A stretch of 64,000 bases of DNA from Clostridia bacterium (GCA_017451735.1 JAFTNU010000045.1:1-64000); one strand, 5' to 3'; shown: positions 34,178-42,028, numbered from the stretch's first letter. Made by a program: numbers and translations. The notes: generated by a model not told the origin, from the letters alone.

Positions 34178-36291
34178 GCTTCATCCTCCGTAACAACCAA
34201 TTTTTCATATTTTTCTCTCTCGTTATGATTTTGAACGCCGATATAGAGCGGCAAGGTATAGCATCCCAACGCGCAAATCGGAATATCCTCATGCCGTAGC
34301 GTTCGCGTTTCTCCCCCTCTCGTTTCTTTTACCGCAATCGGCAGGCTGCTTGCCATAGCGGTATTAAACGTAGACGCGTAAACGGAAACGTTAGAGTTTT
34401 CATTGATGATCAGCGCATTCTCCCGTCCGGAAACGAGAGCGAAAACAACGCCTAAAACCTCGGTAAAGCCTCCGTTTACCGTTTCAAAGGCAGTGCTTTC
34501 CTCCTCGGTTTTTCCGCCCAATACCCATAATTTACCGCCATCGTTGATCACCTCACGCAAGGAGCGTTCCGGATTTAACTGTCTGCAGTATACTTCCTGT
34601 CCTTTAAAATAAAAGCAGGGTGTTTCGCGCGAGTAAGCATCCCAATCTTCATGGGGGAGGGGGTCTTTTCTATGACCCGCGCCGGGTATTCCGCCAATGG
34701 TGCATCCCGTGTTTTCCATAAACACCGCACCCCTCGGAACGGTATTAAAGTAAACGGACGCCGTCTGCACGTGAACGTCACTGAAAATAACCGTTCGCGT
34801 ACATGCGTGCTCAACCAAGGTCATAAAGCCATTGAATTTTTCCCACGCGAAAAGATCTTCTATGACAACAGGTTCGTCGGAATACTCTTTAATCAAAAAG
34901 GCGCCCGTGTGCCTGCGCTTTTTCAGCTTTTCTCCCGATACAATGTCTGAAAACATAAATTGAACGCGCCGTAAGGTAGCGGGTATCTCAATGACGTCGT
35001 CTATCAAATATTGTCCCGGTTGAAAATATACGGTTGGTCTTCCGGACGCAAAGGCTCTTCTGATTGCCTCGGTATCATCGGTGATACCGTCTCCAACCGC
35101 ACCGAAATCATTTACGCTTACCCAATTATCCGGGGAATCCCACGGAACCTCAGGCGTTTCCCTCACAGAAAGGTTCATCGAATGGGAGGGATTGTTTTCG
35201 AAAAGCAGCATAGGACCGCCCAAAACGACTTCCTTTAAATATTCATGATTATCCTCTACCTCCGCGCGGATCCAGCGACGAGGTACAATTTTTCCGTATC
35301 CACTCGCGGTTATGTTGCGGAGCATAAGATGCCCAAAGCAATGGCGAACCGCAACGTCCAGCGGATTTCCTCCGAATAGCTTCGCGTCGGTAAGGATAAC
35401 GCGAGCCGTCAATCCATCTACCTTCAGCGCGGGAACAAAATTCTCACTGTAAAGATCCCGAATGGTGACCATATTTCCTTCTATAAAAAATCCCCATCGA
35501 AGTTGATTCTTTAATATAACGTGTTCGAGTACCGAATTCATATATTGGGAAGCAATCCGAATACCGTAATTAAATCCGATAACCTCTATATTTTTTACGT
35601 AGCCCGCCGATACCTTTGAATGTAAAATAGACAATCCCGTGTGTCCTCTGCCTTGTGGATCACCGGACACAATTTTTACGTTTCTGATTGCCCCCGTATT
35701 GTTGGCAAAATATCGGATTCCCGTTGCTCCCGGATTGCCGGCTCCAATATCAACGGTTATATTTTCGAGCATATTTGTCATCGCGATATTGGATTGCTCA
35801 CCACGCATAAAGTCAATAACAGGTCTGTCGTTTCCAAACTCAAATCCTTTGCAATGATCCTTAAGCTTTATCACAACACCGTCACGGCTTTGCCCCATAA
35901 AACGAAGCTGACAATTCATTTCCAGATGACGAACCCCACCAAGAAAATTTCTGAATTCTTCCTTGGAATAGGAGATGGTATCGCTTACGAGATAAGTACC
36001 GTTTGGAAAATAGATTATCTTGGAAAGTGGAAGATTTTCAGGAAAAATGACGTTGCTTTTTCCATTTATCTTCCGTATTTCGAAAGAGATCAACGCATTC
36101 TCATCTTCCATGCTTTCCAGTTTTTCTTTGGTCTCGTAAAAATTTTTTTCATAGTCTCCGAGAATTTCATCAACCAACGCGCACAATTGCCGCGTGCAAT
36201 CTCTTTTTCCCGTATTATCAACGTTATAAGGCGGCTTGGTTACATCGATAATCGCCTTACAATCTGCCGGAAATATATAATTTTCTTTCAT
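34174..36291 (-). CDS. Right-handed beta-helix protein with Pectate_lyase_3 domain
   Basis: The 705-residue protein has two halves. In the second half, WVSVNDFGAVGDGITDDTEA (about 388-407) is the unmistakable start of a Pectate_lyase_3/rhamnogalacturonase-B-like beta-helix, followed by TVYFQPGQYLIDD. The first half has a degenerate copy (KIIYFPNGTYLVSDT) and parallel-beta-coil repeats. Proteins of this type are polysaccharide hydrolases, lyases or epimerases. No signal peptide is visible, which is unusual for a polysaccharide enzyme. GAGGAGG ahead of the ATG fixes the start. Its stop overlaps the GH106-like start, so they are translationally coupled. Confidence 0.8.
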   Translation of the reverse strand: MKENYIFPADCKAIIDVTKPPYNVDNTGKRDCTRQLCALVDEILGDYEKNFYETKEKLESMEDENALISFEIRKINGKSNVIFPENLPLSKIIYFPNGTYLVSDTISYSKEEFRNFLGGVRHLEMNCQLRFMGQSRDGVVIKLKDHCKGFEFGNDRPVIDFMRGEQSNIAMTNMLENITVDIGAGNPGATGIRYFANNTGAIRNVKIVSGDPQGRGHTGLSILHSKVSAGYVKNIEVIGFNYGIRIASQYMNSVLEHVILKNQLRWGFFIEGNMVTIRDLYSENFVPALKVDGLTARVILTDAKLFGGNPLDVAVRHCFGHLMLRNITASGYGKIVPRRWIRAEVEDNHEYLKEVVLGGPMLLFENNPSHSMNLSVRETPEVPWDSPDNWVSVNDFGAVGDGITDDTEAIRRAFASGRPTVYFQPGQYLIDDVIEIPATLRRVQFMFSDIVSGEKLKKRRHTGAFLIKEYSDEPVVIEDLFAWEKFNGFMTLVEHACTRTVIFSDVHVQTASVYFNTVPRGAVFMENTGCTIGGIPGAGHRKDPLPHEDWDAYSRETPCFYFKGQEVYCRQLNPERSLREVINDGGKLWVLGGKTEEESTAFETVNGGFTEVLGVVFALVSGRENALIINENSNVSVYASTFNTAMASSLPIAVKETRGGETRTLRHEDIPICALGCYTLPLYIGVQNHNEREKYEKLVVTEDEA

Positions 36292-36399
36292 TTTGACGCC
36301 TCCTCACAGTATTGTTTTTTGATTTATTTGATGCTGCTGATTCTTGAAAGTTTACGTGCCCTCCGCATCAATCTCCAAGCGTTCGAAATGGATAACCGT

Positions 36400-37509
36400 T
36401 CATCTTTCTTTCTCCATAACGATTAGGTTTTTTATATTTTCCTCCTCAAGAAGCGGCTCCTGTCCTTCTATCAGCACACGGCAAAGATTTTTCACCGCGT
36501 GCTTGGCAATGACCGAAAAGCCTTTTTCATTGATATGTTGATTTCCGTATCCATAAAAACTGTCGCGACAGTTTTCGTATTCTTCGTTCGGAGGCGAAAT
36601 AAACCAATCACTTTCATCTTTTAGTGCATAAGGAAAATATGAAGCCGCGCGTGTCAGCATATATGCACCTTTTGCACGTTTTGTAAAACTTTCCTGCGCT
36701 TTCATGATACCGGCAATTTCGGGTTTCCCGAAAAAATCAACACGAATACAGAAAAAATGAGTAAATCCGATCCGCTTTAGCGCATTCCACAGAATTTCCA
36801 TTTGAATCTCATATTCAACGGAAGAGCTTATTGCATCCCCTTCGCCTTGAAGCCAGAAAAAGCATCGGGAGGATAAGTCGTCGTCGGGAAAGGCGGCTTT
36901 TGCATCCTGAAAGAAATCCTTGCATTTTTCAAAGAAATAATCGGCGGCACCGGGCATTCGATGTCCGGGCGGTATCGTTTCTTCAAAACACGTACCGTGT
37001 ACTTTATTAAACTCTGCCATACGGTGCCCGTATTCCGCTGCCATATCATCTGTCAGATAGTGCGCGGCGCGAACGGCGCCCTTGGCGATATGCGCATAGG
37101 AACAGGCATACCCCATTTTCTCCCATTCCTGTGCGAGAAACGGGGCAAGCGTTGCTCCGTTTTGCGCGCTCACCTCCGAAAAAGAAGAGAAAGAATGCTC
37201 TGTACGGCTCTCCTCAGAGGCGAGAGAGGACATGGAGGGGCAAAAATACGTATTCTTTCTGTAATTTGTCAGCCTGCTTTTCCCCGATTCATCAACCATA
37301 TCGGGAGCATAGGCGCGTTCCATATCCACATAAGAGAACTCTCCCACAGGATATCCGGAGGGAACGAACGTGCCCTTGGGTTCTCCCAGCCGACGTGGCT
37401 TGTGCTTGTATTCATAGGAATGCTGAATAGAAAGGGGCTTTCTTGGCGGAAAAACCGAGGCGCCCATCATATTGGATTGACCCGCGAAAACAAACAGATC
37501 GCGCCTCAT
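36400..37509 (-). CDS. SASA-domain carbohydrate esterase
   Basis: The 369-residue SGNH-fold esterase of the sialate O-acetylesterase/acetylxylan esterase-like group has the nucleophile Ser12 in VFAGQSNMMG and the conserved second block CFFWLQGEGDA near 215. The C-terminal SFYGYGNQHINEKGF supplies the Asp/His-like end of the triad. There is no signal peptide, so deacetylation would be intracellular. It overlaps the isomerase-like gene by four bases and lies 108 bases ahead of the beta-helix gene, all on one strand. The operon therefore handles an acetylated glycan. Confidence 0.85.
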   Translation of the reverse strand: MRRDLFVFAGQSNMMGASVFPPRKPLSIQHSYEYKHKPRRLGEPKGTFVPSGYPVGEFSYVDMERAYAPDMVDESGKSRLTNYRKNTYFCPSMSSLASEESRTEHSFSSFSEVSAQNGATLAPFLAQEWEKMGYACSYAHIAKGAVRAAHYLTDDMAAEYGHRMAEFNKVHGTCFEETIPPGHRMPGAADYFFEKCKDFFQDAKAAFPDDDLSSRCFFWLQGEGDAISSSVEYEIQMEILWNALKRIGFTHFFCIRVDFFGKPEIAGIMKAQESFTKRAKGAYMLTRAASYFPYALKDESDWFISPPNEEYENCRDSFYGYGNQHINEKGFSVIAKHAVKNLCRVLIEGQEPLLEEENIKNLIVMEKER

Positions 37510-38939
37510 TTTCCCTTAACCTCAATCAGCTCAATGCCACTGATCCTTGCAAATTTACGCAAAGTGCTCAGATGATGCCCCACGCCAAGCGCCAAATGAT
37601 GGGTAGGACCTGCCTCGCACCAACGAGCGAGAAAATCGCACACATCACCGCCGAAGCTGACACGCGTGTTCGTGTTGCCCGTTTGGGGAATATCTCCCGC
37701 GATCGACATACCCTCTGCCGCGATCATGCGGAATTTTCCGTTTCGATCCACATTGATGCTGAGCATGGTAATAGGACCTGCCTTGAGCGAGAACTCGACG
37801 CCGATGCCGCTGCCCGATTTTCCGTGGTATTTTTTCAGCTTGCGAAGTCGGGGCTTACCCTCCGCGATGGCGATATTGTGCGGTCCGTCGTGACCGATGA
37901 GCACAACGTCATCGGAGATATCAAAGGGGTGTATCTCGGCAAACGAGCCTCCTCCACCGATATTCTTCATAATCAACATGGCGGCGGCTGTTTTTAGGTC
38001 GGCTTCTCCTGCCAAGGGGATTCCCGACGAGGTCAGGAGCGTGTTGCCGATGATAAGATTTGCGGCTAACTGCTCGTAGGTGTTGTCTGGCTCGCTCTTG
38101 TAATAGTACGCGAGAGCAGTCAGCTTGTTGTTTGCCACAAGCTTTTTCAGAGCCACCGACTGTCTTGCGGAATAGACAAGATCCTCCTCCTTAACAAAGT
38201 CGGTCAATGGATCAATAGACGGATCGCAGATCTCAAAGATATCGGTGATCTCCCCTATCTGTTCTTTGATTTCTTCCTCCGTGACCTCCCTTGAAAGTCT
38301 TGCAAGCTCGCACATCTCCAGCATTTTTACGTGAGAACCAAAGGCAGCAGTGAATGCGGTGGGATCGGTGTGCATATCGTACATTCCCTCGTAGGTGTGT
38401 CCGAGATAGCCGAAGGTTTCATACTTGAAGCCTGCCATAGCCGTCGCCGCCGCGACCCATTCGGAAACCTGCTTTTGAATTTTCTCGTTTTGTGAGGACG
38501 ATGCCACAATGCACGGAGGAATCCTCCTTCCAAGACGCTCGTAAACACCTGCTACCTCGGGCATTGCGCACACGTCATCGTTGCAAAGCTGCATATAGGT
38601 TGTGGTATGGGAATAATCCAAGTGCTCCAGGGGTTGAATACCCACCAGCACTTGCGGAATATCAAGATACCTTGCAAAGGGAGCGCAAACGGCGGAGGGC
38701 ACATAGGTGGACATAATGACGAAAAGAAGATCGGCGTCCTCCTTTTTTAAGCTACGAACCGCACGAAAGGCATCATCAACACAATCGACGTACCCAAGAT
38801 CGATTGTATCGCATACGGAGGGGACAAGATATTTCTTGAAATCCTCGCTTTTTTGCATCAGCTCCTCACGAAGCCCCTCAAATTGATTAAAGTAAATATA
38901 GTGTCCCAAGCCTACAAGGGCAATTTTTGCTTTTTTCAT
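37506..38939 (-). CDS. L-arabinose/L-fucose isomerase-family protein
   Basis: The 477-residue protein fits the arabinose/fucose isomerase fold: an N-terminal Rossmann-like domain (IALVGLGHYIYFNQFEGLRE, then DADLLFVIMSTYVPS), a second domain with FGYLGHTYEGMYDMHTDPTA near 200 and a C-terminal beta domain with GGGGSFAEIHPFDISDDVVLIGHDGPHN. The metal-site Glu/His residues can be matched only loosely. It is first in the four-gene glycan operon and would convert the released aldose to a ketose. The substrate cannot be named. AGAGG precedes the ATG. Confidence 0.75.
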   Translation of the reverse strand: MKKAKIALVGLGHYIYFNQFEGLREELMQKSEDFKKYLVPSVCDTIDLGYVDCVDDAFRAVRSLKKEDADLLFVIMSTYVPSAVCAPFARYLDIPQVLVGIQPLEHLDYSHTTTYMQLCNDDVCAMPEVAGVYERLGRRIPPCIVASSSQNEKIQKQVSEWVAAATAMAGFKYETFGYLGHTYEGMYDMHTDPTAFTAAFGSHVKMLEMCELARLSREVTEEEIKEQIGEITDIFEICDPSIDPLTDFVKEEDLVYSARQSVALKKLVANNKLTALAYYYKSEPDNTYEQLAANLIIGNTLLTSSGIPLAGEADLKTAAAMLIMKNIGGGGSFAEIHPFDISDDVVLIGHDGPHNIAIAEGKPRLRKLKKYHGKSGSGIGVEFSLKAGPITMLSINVDRNGKFRMIAAEGMSIAGDIPQTGNTNTRVSFGGDVCDFLARWCEAGPTHHLALGVGHHLSTLRKFARISGIELIEVKGK

Positions 38940-38972
38940 ATGATCGAACCTCTTTCTTTTAAAAAGTTATAC

Positions 38973-39001
38973 TTGAATTTATCACAAAACCGTGATATAA
39001 T
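38973..39001 (+). promoter_or_regulatory. Sigma-A promoter of the AraC gene
   Basis: TTGAAT (38973-38978), 17 bp, TATAAT (38996-39001). The spacer holds ATCAC-N6-GTGAT (38981-38996), a possible operator shared with the divergent isomerase operon. The promoter places the transcript start beyond the in-frame ATG at 39000, which therefore cannot be the start codon. Confidence 0.75.
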
Positions 39002-39053
39002 GAATGAGAAAAGCAAAGATATTTTTACAAAAAACAAAGATTTTGAGGGCAGC

Positions 39054-39908
39054 ATGAATTTGATCGAAGTCAATCCCTACGTCAGATTTGCCAGAGTACA
39101 AAAAAACATCCCTCGCGGTTCCATCGTCGGCGTCGATCACCGTATCTTTTTTTGCATCTCCGGCGAGGGCGAGATCACCGTCAGAGAACGACCGTATTCC
39201 ATAAAGCCGAACACCTTTCTTTTTGTAAAAAGCGGTACTCCTTATCAGAACACCTCCGAAGCCGACGATATGATCCTTCTTGCGTACAATTTCGATTTGC
39301 TTTGCAAGCAAGAAAACATGGGTGCCCCGCTTTCATACGTCAAGGAGTGCGATTACCGCACCGATATGCTTGTCGAGCAGCGTCTTTCGGAGAACTTAAA
39401 CGGGATCCCCGAGGTCATATATCTGTCGGATTTTTATAAAAAAGAAACATTCCAAGAAATCATTGAAGAATACAATCACAAGAATATCTACTATAATGAA
39501 CGGTGCGGCGCATTGCTCAAGGATATTCTCATCTGCGCCTTGCGCTCAAACCAAGAGGGGCTGGCTTCACTTCAAAAAAACAAAGGGGAAGCCATTCTCG
39601 CCTATGTGAGAGAGCACTTTGACGAGCCGCTTACAAATGCATCGGTAGCCGAGCATTTTTCGTATCATGAAAATTATCTGAACCAGCTTTTGAAAAAGCA
39701 AACGGGATATACGCTTCATCAATACTTGCTGGAATACAGGATCAATACTGCGATTTCGCTTTTAAGATCGGGAGAATACACCGTTTCCGAGGTCGCGGAG
39801 CAGATAGGCTTTTCCGAGATCTTTCATTTTTCGGGTTGCTTTCAAAAATTAACAGGAAGCCCGCCGAGCGCTTATCTTCCTGCAAAAAGCAAAAGGAAAA
39901 AGCCTTGA
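39054..39908 (+). CDS. AraC family transcriptional regulator
   Basis: The 284-residue regulator has a cupin-like sensor with FFCISGEGEITVRERPYSIKP (about 33-53) and the AraC double HTH (NASVAEHFSYHENYLNQLLK and VSEVAEQIGFSEIFHFSGCF, then KLTGSPPSAYLPAK). The ATG at 39054 with GAGGG ahead is chosen because the promoter TATAAT overlaps the earlier ATG. It is divergent from the four-gene glycan operon and is its likely activator. Its last four codons and stop lie inside a dispersed repeat, so the C-terminus KKP was formed by that repeat. Confidence 0.88.
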   Translation: MNLIEVNPYVRFARVQKNIPRGSIVGVDHRIFFCISGEGEITVRERPYSIKPNTFLFVKSGTPYQNTSEADDMILLAYNFDLLCKQENMGAPLSYVKECDYRTDMLVEQRLSENLNGIPEVIYLSDFYKKETFQEIIEEYNHKNIYYNERCGALLKDILICALRSNQEGLASLQKNKGEAILAYVREHFDEPLTNASVAEHFSYHENYLNQLLKKQTGYTLHQYLLEYRINTAISLLRSGEYTVSEVAEQIGFSEIFHFSGCFQKLTGSPPSAYLPAKSKRKKP

Positions 39909-40009
39909 AAAATCAAGGCTTTTTGGGGGCGATATCTTTTTACCCTTTTATCTCTTTATCCGAAAGGACGCCCACGCAAGCGCGGGCTATTCGTCACACA
40001 AGCCACAGG
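39897..40009. repeat. Dispersed hairpin-chain repeat, copy A
   Basis: Begins with the terminator hairpin AAAAAGCCTTGA / TCAAGGCTTTTT, then CGATATCTTTTTACCC, CCGAAAGGACGCCCACGCAA, the word CTATTCGTC (39987-39995) and ACACAAGCCACAGG. It is near-identical to copy B at 41410-41519, in the same direction. The end of the AraC gene is inside it. Confidence 0.85.
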
Positions 40010-40016
40010 GCAAGCC

Positions 40017-40060
40017 AAACAGAAGGATCCACCCCCATGCGGGGGTGGATCCTTCTGTTT
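40017..40060. terminator. Perfect 44-bp palindromic terminator
   Basis: Arms 40017-40036 and 40041-40060 are perfectly complementary over 20 bp with the loop ATGC; core GGATCCACCCCC, ends AAACAG/CTGTTT. The following 149 bases to 40209 hold no gene. Confidence 0.8.
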
Positions 40061-40209
40061 GTGAATAAAGGACAGAAAAGATATTATGCGTTATTTTTGC
40101 ATGGATCTGAACTTGTGGGTAAAATAAAAATTTCTCCGTTATTGGTCGGAAAGCTTCGTCAGCACCTTTTCATTATTCGTTTTTATCTCATTTAAATCAA
40201 ATGGAACTT

Positions 40210-40974
40210 TTACCATCTATCCCTTTCTCGTCTTTCTTTTTCCGCTTGCTCTATATCATATGCAATTCTTTCTTGATTTCTCGCTATTGCTTCTAATGTA
40301 TCCTGTGTTTCTTTATACTGTTGAGCACGCTCTCTTCTATCTTCTTCTCGTTGTTCCATCTCATGCAGTTCTCTTATGTCTCTGCTCACAAAATCCAATG
40401 CTTGTTCCAATGAATGAGCCTGTCCGGTTTTTACATAATGTATGATCCAATCTATATGGTTCCACCAGTGATTGGGCAATAGAGCCAACGGGTTTCCCAT
40501 TTTTTCATTGAATTCTTTTCTTTCATTTTTCAATTCTTTAATATGACTTTCTAAAGAAAGTATTTGGTTTTTTGTGGTTTTTATACTTTCCTCATACTCG
40601 TCTTTATATTTTTTGTTCTGCTTTTTTTCGTTTTGCTTGATTAAGGGGTAACCCAAAAGATAGCATACTCCATAAAGTATGTAAAATAATATCGCACATG
40701 TTGCTACTAACGGAAACAAATAAACATAGTGAAAAAATGCAGAAAGGCAACTTTCAAATTCGGGAAAGACTAATTTAGAAAAAAACCGTCCCGCTTTATC
40801 AATGAAAGGTTCTCTTTTTCTTTTTCTATATTCTTTTACACTTTTACATGTATTTAGGTAATGCTCGTGAGCATTAATTTGTTGATGTGTTCCAGCAATG
40901 GTTTTATCAATTCTTTCGTTCTCTTTTAGGCAAGCTTTTGCATTCATTAGTTGATTGTAAAGTGATACGTTCAT
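40210..40974 (-). CDS. Coiled-coil membrane protein, unknown family
   Basis: The 254-residue protein has a helical N-terminus (1-75), one or two membrane segments around 84-114 (FHYVYLFPLVATCAILFYIL plus YGVCYLLGYPLI), a charged coiled coil (about 118-160) and, after HWWNHIDWIIHYVKTGQAHS, a long charged C-terminal coiled coil rich in Glu/Arg. I do not recognise the family. GGAGG (40983-40987) fixes the ATG at 40974; the frame stays open upstream to 41070 but crosses a terminator hairpin. The gene is strikingly AT-rich, flanked by direct repeats and preceded by a structured leader RNA, so it looks like imported cargo. Confidence 0.75.
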   Translation of the reverse strand: MNVSLYNQLMNAKACLKENERIDKTIAGTHQQINAHEHYLNTCKSVKEYRKRKREPFIDKAGRFFSKLVFPEFESCLSAFFHYVYLFPLVATCAILFYILYGVCYLLGYPLIKQNEKKQNKKYKDEYEESIKTTKNQILSLESHIKELKNERKEFNEKMGNPLALLPNHWWNHIDWIIHYVKTGQAHSLEQALDFVSRDIRELHEMEQREEDRRERAQQYKETQDTLEAIARNQERIAYDIEQAEKERRERDRW

Positions 40975-40990
40975 TATGCTTTCCTCCACA

Positions 40991-41199
40991 AAAATAAAAA
41001 GTGCGGCTACCGAAGTAAACCGCACAAAAAACGCAAACTCCGATAGTCGCCAAACCAACTGAAAAAGCAAGAACTAATCTACGCCATTCCCAGTAAGAGC
41101 TTGCATTTTTATCAAACTCAAATAGGAATAGCGAAAAAAGAGTATATTTACCCCATAAAGATAAAAATAGCCCTTGCTAAAATATTCAGTTGGTTTGGC
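40991..41199 (-). ncRNA. Candidate structured RNA with its own promoter and terminator
   Basis: Seven bases after a consensus -10 box the transcript would begin at 41199 with GCCAAACCAACTGAA, which pairs perfectly with 41063-41049. Inside are AGCAAG/CTTGCT, CGCTATTCC/GGAATGGCG (one G-U) and an apical GAGTTTG/CAAGCTC hairpin (one G-U), giving a rod with one large asymmetric bubble. A terminator hairpin with a C(TTCG)G tetraloop follows (41025-41001), then T5. The total of about 205 nt and the rod with central bubble recall 6S RNA, but I cannot confirm that family. It could equally be a leader regulator of the coiled-coil gene, whose ribosome site starts 13 bases beyond the hairpin. Confidence 0.6.
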
Positions 41200-41205
41200 A
41201 TCATT

Positions 41206-41234
41206 ATTTTACTATAATTCTTTTGAAAAGTCAA
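41206..41234 (-). promoter_or_regulatory. Promoter of the candidate RNA
   Basis: On the minus strand TTGACT (41229-41234), 17 bp, TAAAAT (41206-41211). Predicted start is G at 41199, the first base of the 15-bp terminal stem. Confidence 0.7.
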
Positions 41235-41275
41235 TAGAAAACAGTTAATTAAACTCAATTAAACTCAATAATAAA

Positions 41276-41367
41276 AGCACAGAGCTTTTTTCTCTGTGCT
41301 GTGTGTTTTGGGCGATTTTCGTTCTCGCGTGAGTTCAAATCCGTTCAGTGTCGGAAAATACCCACTT
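41276..41367. repeat. Terminator hairpin plus dispersed repeat, copy 2
   Basis: AGCACAGAG (41276-41284) / CTCTGTGCT (41292-41300), then GTGAGTTCAAATCCGTTCAG and TGTCGGAAAATACCCA. It corresponds to 31055-31150 in order and spacing. Confidence 0.7.
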
Positions 41368-41409
41368 CTCATCTGCAAAATCGAATTAAAAAATTCGCTC
41401 AAAAAAGCG

Positions 41410-41519
41410 AAAAAGCCTTGATTTTTCAAGGCTTTTCCGGGCGATATCTTTTTACCCTTTTATCTTTATCCGAAAGGACGCCCACGCAAGCGCGGGCTAT
41501 TCGTCACACAAGCCACAGG
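41410..41519. repeat. Dispersed hairpin-chain repeat, copy B
   Basis: Near-identical to 39897-40009: AAAAGCCTTGATTTTTCAAG hairpin, CGATATCTTTTTACCC, CCGAAAGGACGCCCACGCAA and CTATTCGTC (41497-41505). Together with copy A it brackets the AT-rich coiled-coil gene and its RNA as direct repeats 1.5 kb apart. Confidence 0.85.
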
Positions 41520-41520
41520 C

Positions 41521-41799
41521 TTGTGTTGAAAGGTTGCAAGCAACCTTTCCCTTCGTTCGCCTGTGGCGAACTTGTTTCTTTTTACCTTTCGGGTAGGCCA
41601 ACAGGAAAAGGGCACCATGCGGTGCCCTTTGTGAATTCACCCGAAAGACGGCACCGTTGGTGCCTATTCGTCACACAAACCTATGGTTTGTGTTGAAAGG
41701 TTGCAAGCAACCTTTCCCTTCGTTCGCCTGCGGCGAACTTGTTTCTTTTTACCTTTCGGGTAGGCCAACAGGAAAAGGGCACCATGCGGTGCCCTTTTC
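41521..41799. repeat. Two tandem hairpin-chain units downstream of tRNA-Arg
   Basis: 41521-41632 recurs at 41688-41799 (period 167) with one or two changes. Each unit has GGTTGCAAGCAACC, GTTCGCCTGTGGCGAAC, CTTTCGGGTAGGCCAACAGG (an inverted copy of the tRNA-Arg 3' end) and the stem GGGCACCATGCGGTGCCC. Between them is GGCACCGTTGGTGCC with CTATTCGTC (41664-41672). Transcription of the tRNAs runs into this from the right. Confidence 0.85.
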
Positions 41800-41819
41800 C
41801 TGTTGGCCTACCCGAAAGG
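41752..41819 (-). terminator. 68-bp palindrome at the tRNA-Arg 3' end
   Basis: Arms 41788-41819 and 41752-41783 are perfectly complementary over 32 bp with the 4-nt loop ATGC. The inner part GGGCACC/GGTGCCC with the T-run can terminate tRNA transcription. The outer 16 bp of the right arm are the tRNA-Arg 3' end including CCA, so the left arm carries an inverted copy of it. Confidence 0.85.
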
Positions 41820-41880
41820 ATTCGAACCTTCGACCTTCAGAGTCGGAGTCTGACGCGCTATCCAGCTGTGCCACGGGTAG
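41804..41880 (-). tRNA. tRNA-Arg(CCG)
   Basis: A 77-nt gene with encoded CCA. Acceptor stem CTACCCG/CGGGTAG, discriminator G; anticodon stem TCAGA/TCTGA with loop CTCCGAC gives anticodon CCG, reading CGG. T-arm GAAGG-TTCGAAT-CCTTT. It is second in a two-tRNA transcript after tRNA-Ala. The 3' 16 bases form part of a 68-bp palindrome. Confidence 0.96.
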
Positions 41881-41918
41881 ATATAAAATTATGGAGATCT
41901 GTTGCCGACAGTATCGGC

Positions 41919-41994
41919 TGGTGGACCCGAAGGGGATCGAACCCTCGACCTCTGCGTTGCGAACGCAGCGCTCTCCCGGCTGAGCTACGGGCCC
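41919..41994 (-). tRNA. tRNA-Ala(CGC)
   Basis: A 76-nt gene with encoded CCA. Acceptor GGGCCCG/CGGGTCC (one G-U pair), D-arm GCTC...GAGC, anticodon stem CTGCG/CGCAG with loop TTCGCAA, anticodon CGC reading GCG, T-loop TTCGATC. It follows its own consensus-like promoter and is co-transcribed with tRNA-Arg. Confidence 0.97.
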
Positions 41995-42028
41995 ATGTAC
42001 CATAGGCTCCGCCTATCGCAACGAATTT

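Noticed and set aside
39000..39053. Upstream ATG of the AraC gene at 39000
   Set aside because: It overlaps the -10 box, so it would not be in the transcript.
41410..41800. Possible CRISPR array
   Set aside because: The repeated units are about 110 bp with a 167-bp period and internal hairpins. There are no short regular repeats with unique spacers and no cas genes.
41301..42005. Small plus-strand ORFs across the repeat and tRNA region
   Set aside because: They run through tandem repeats and antisense to two tRNA genes; similar spurious ORFs are common at such loci.
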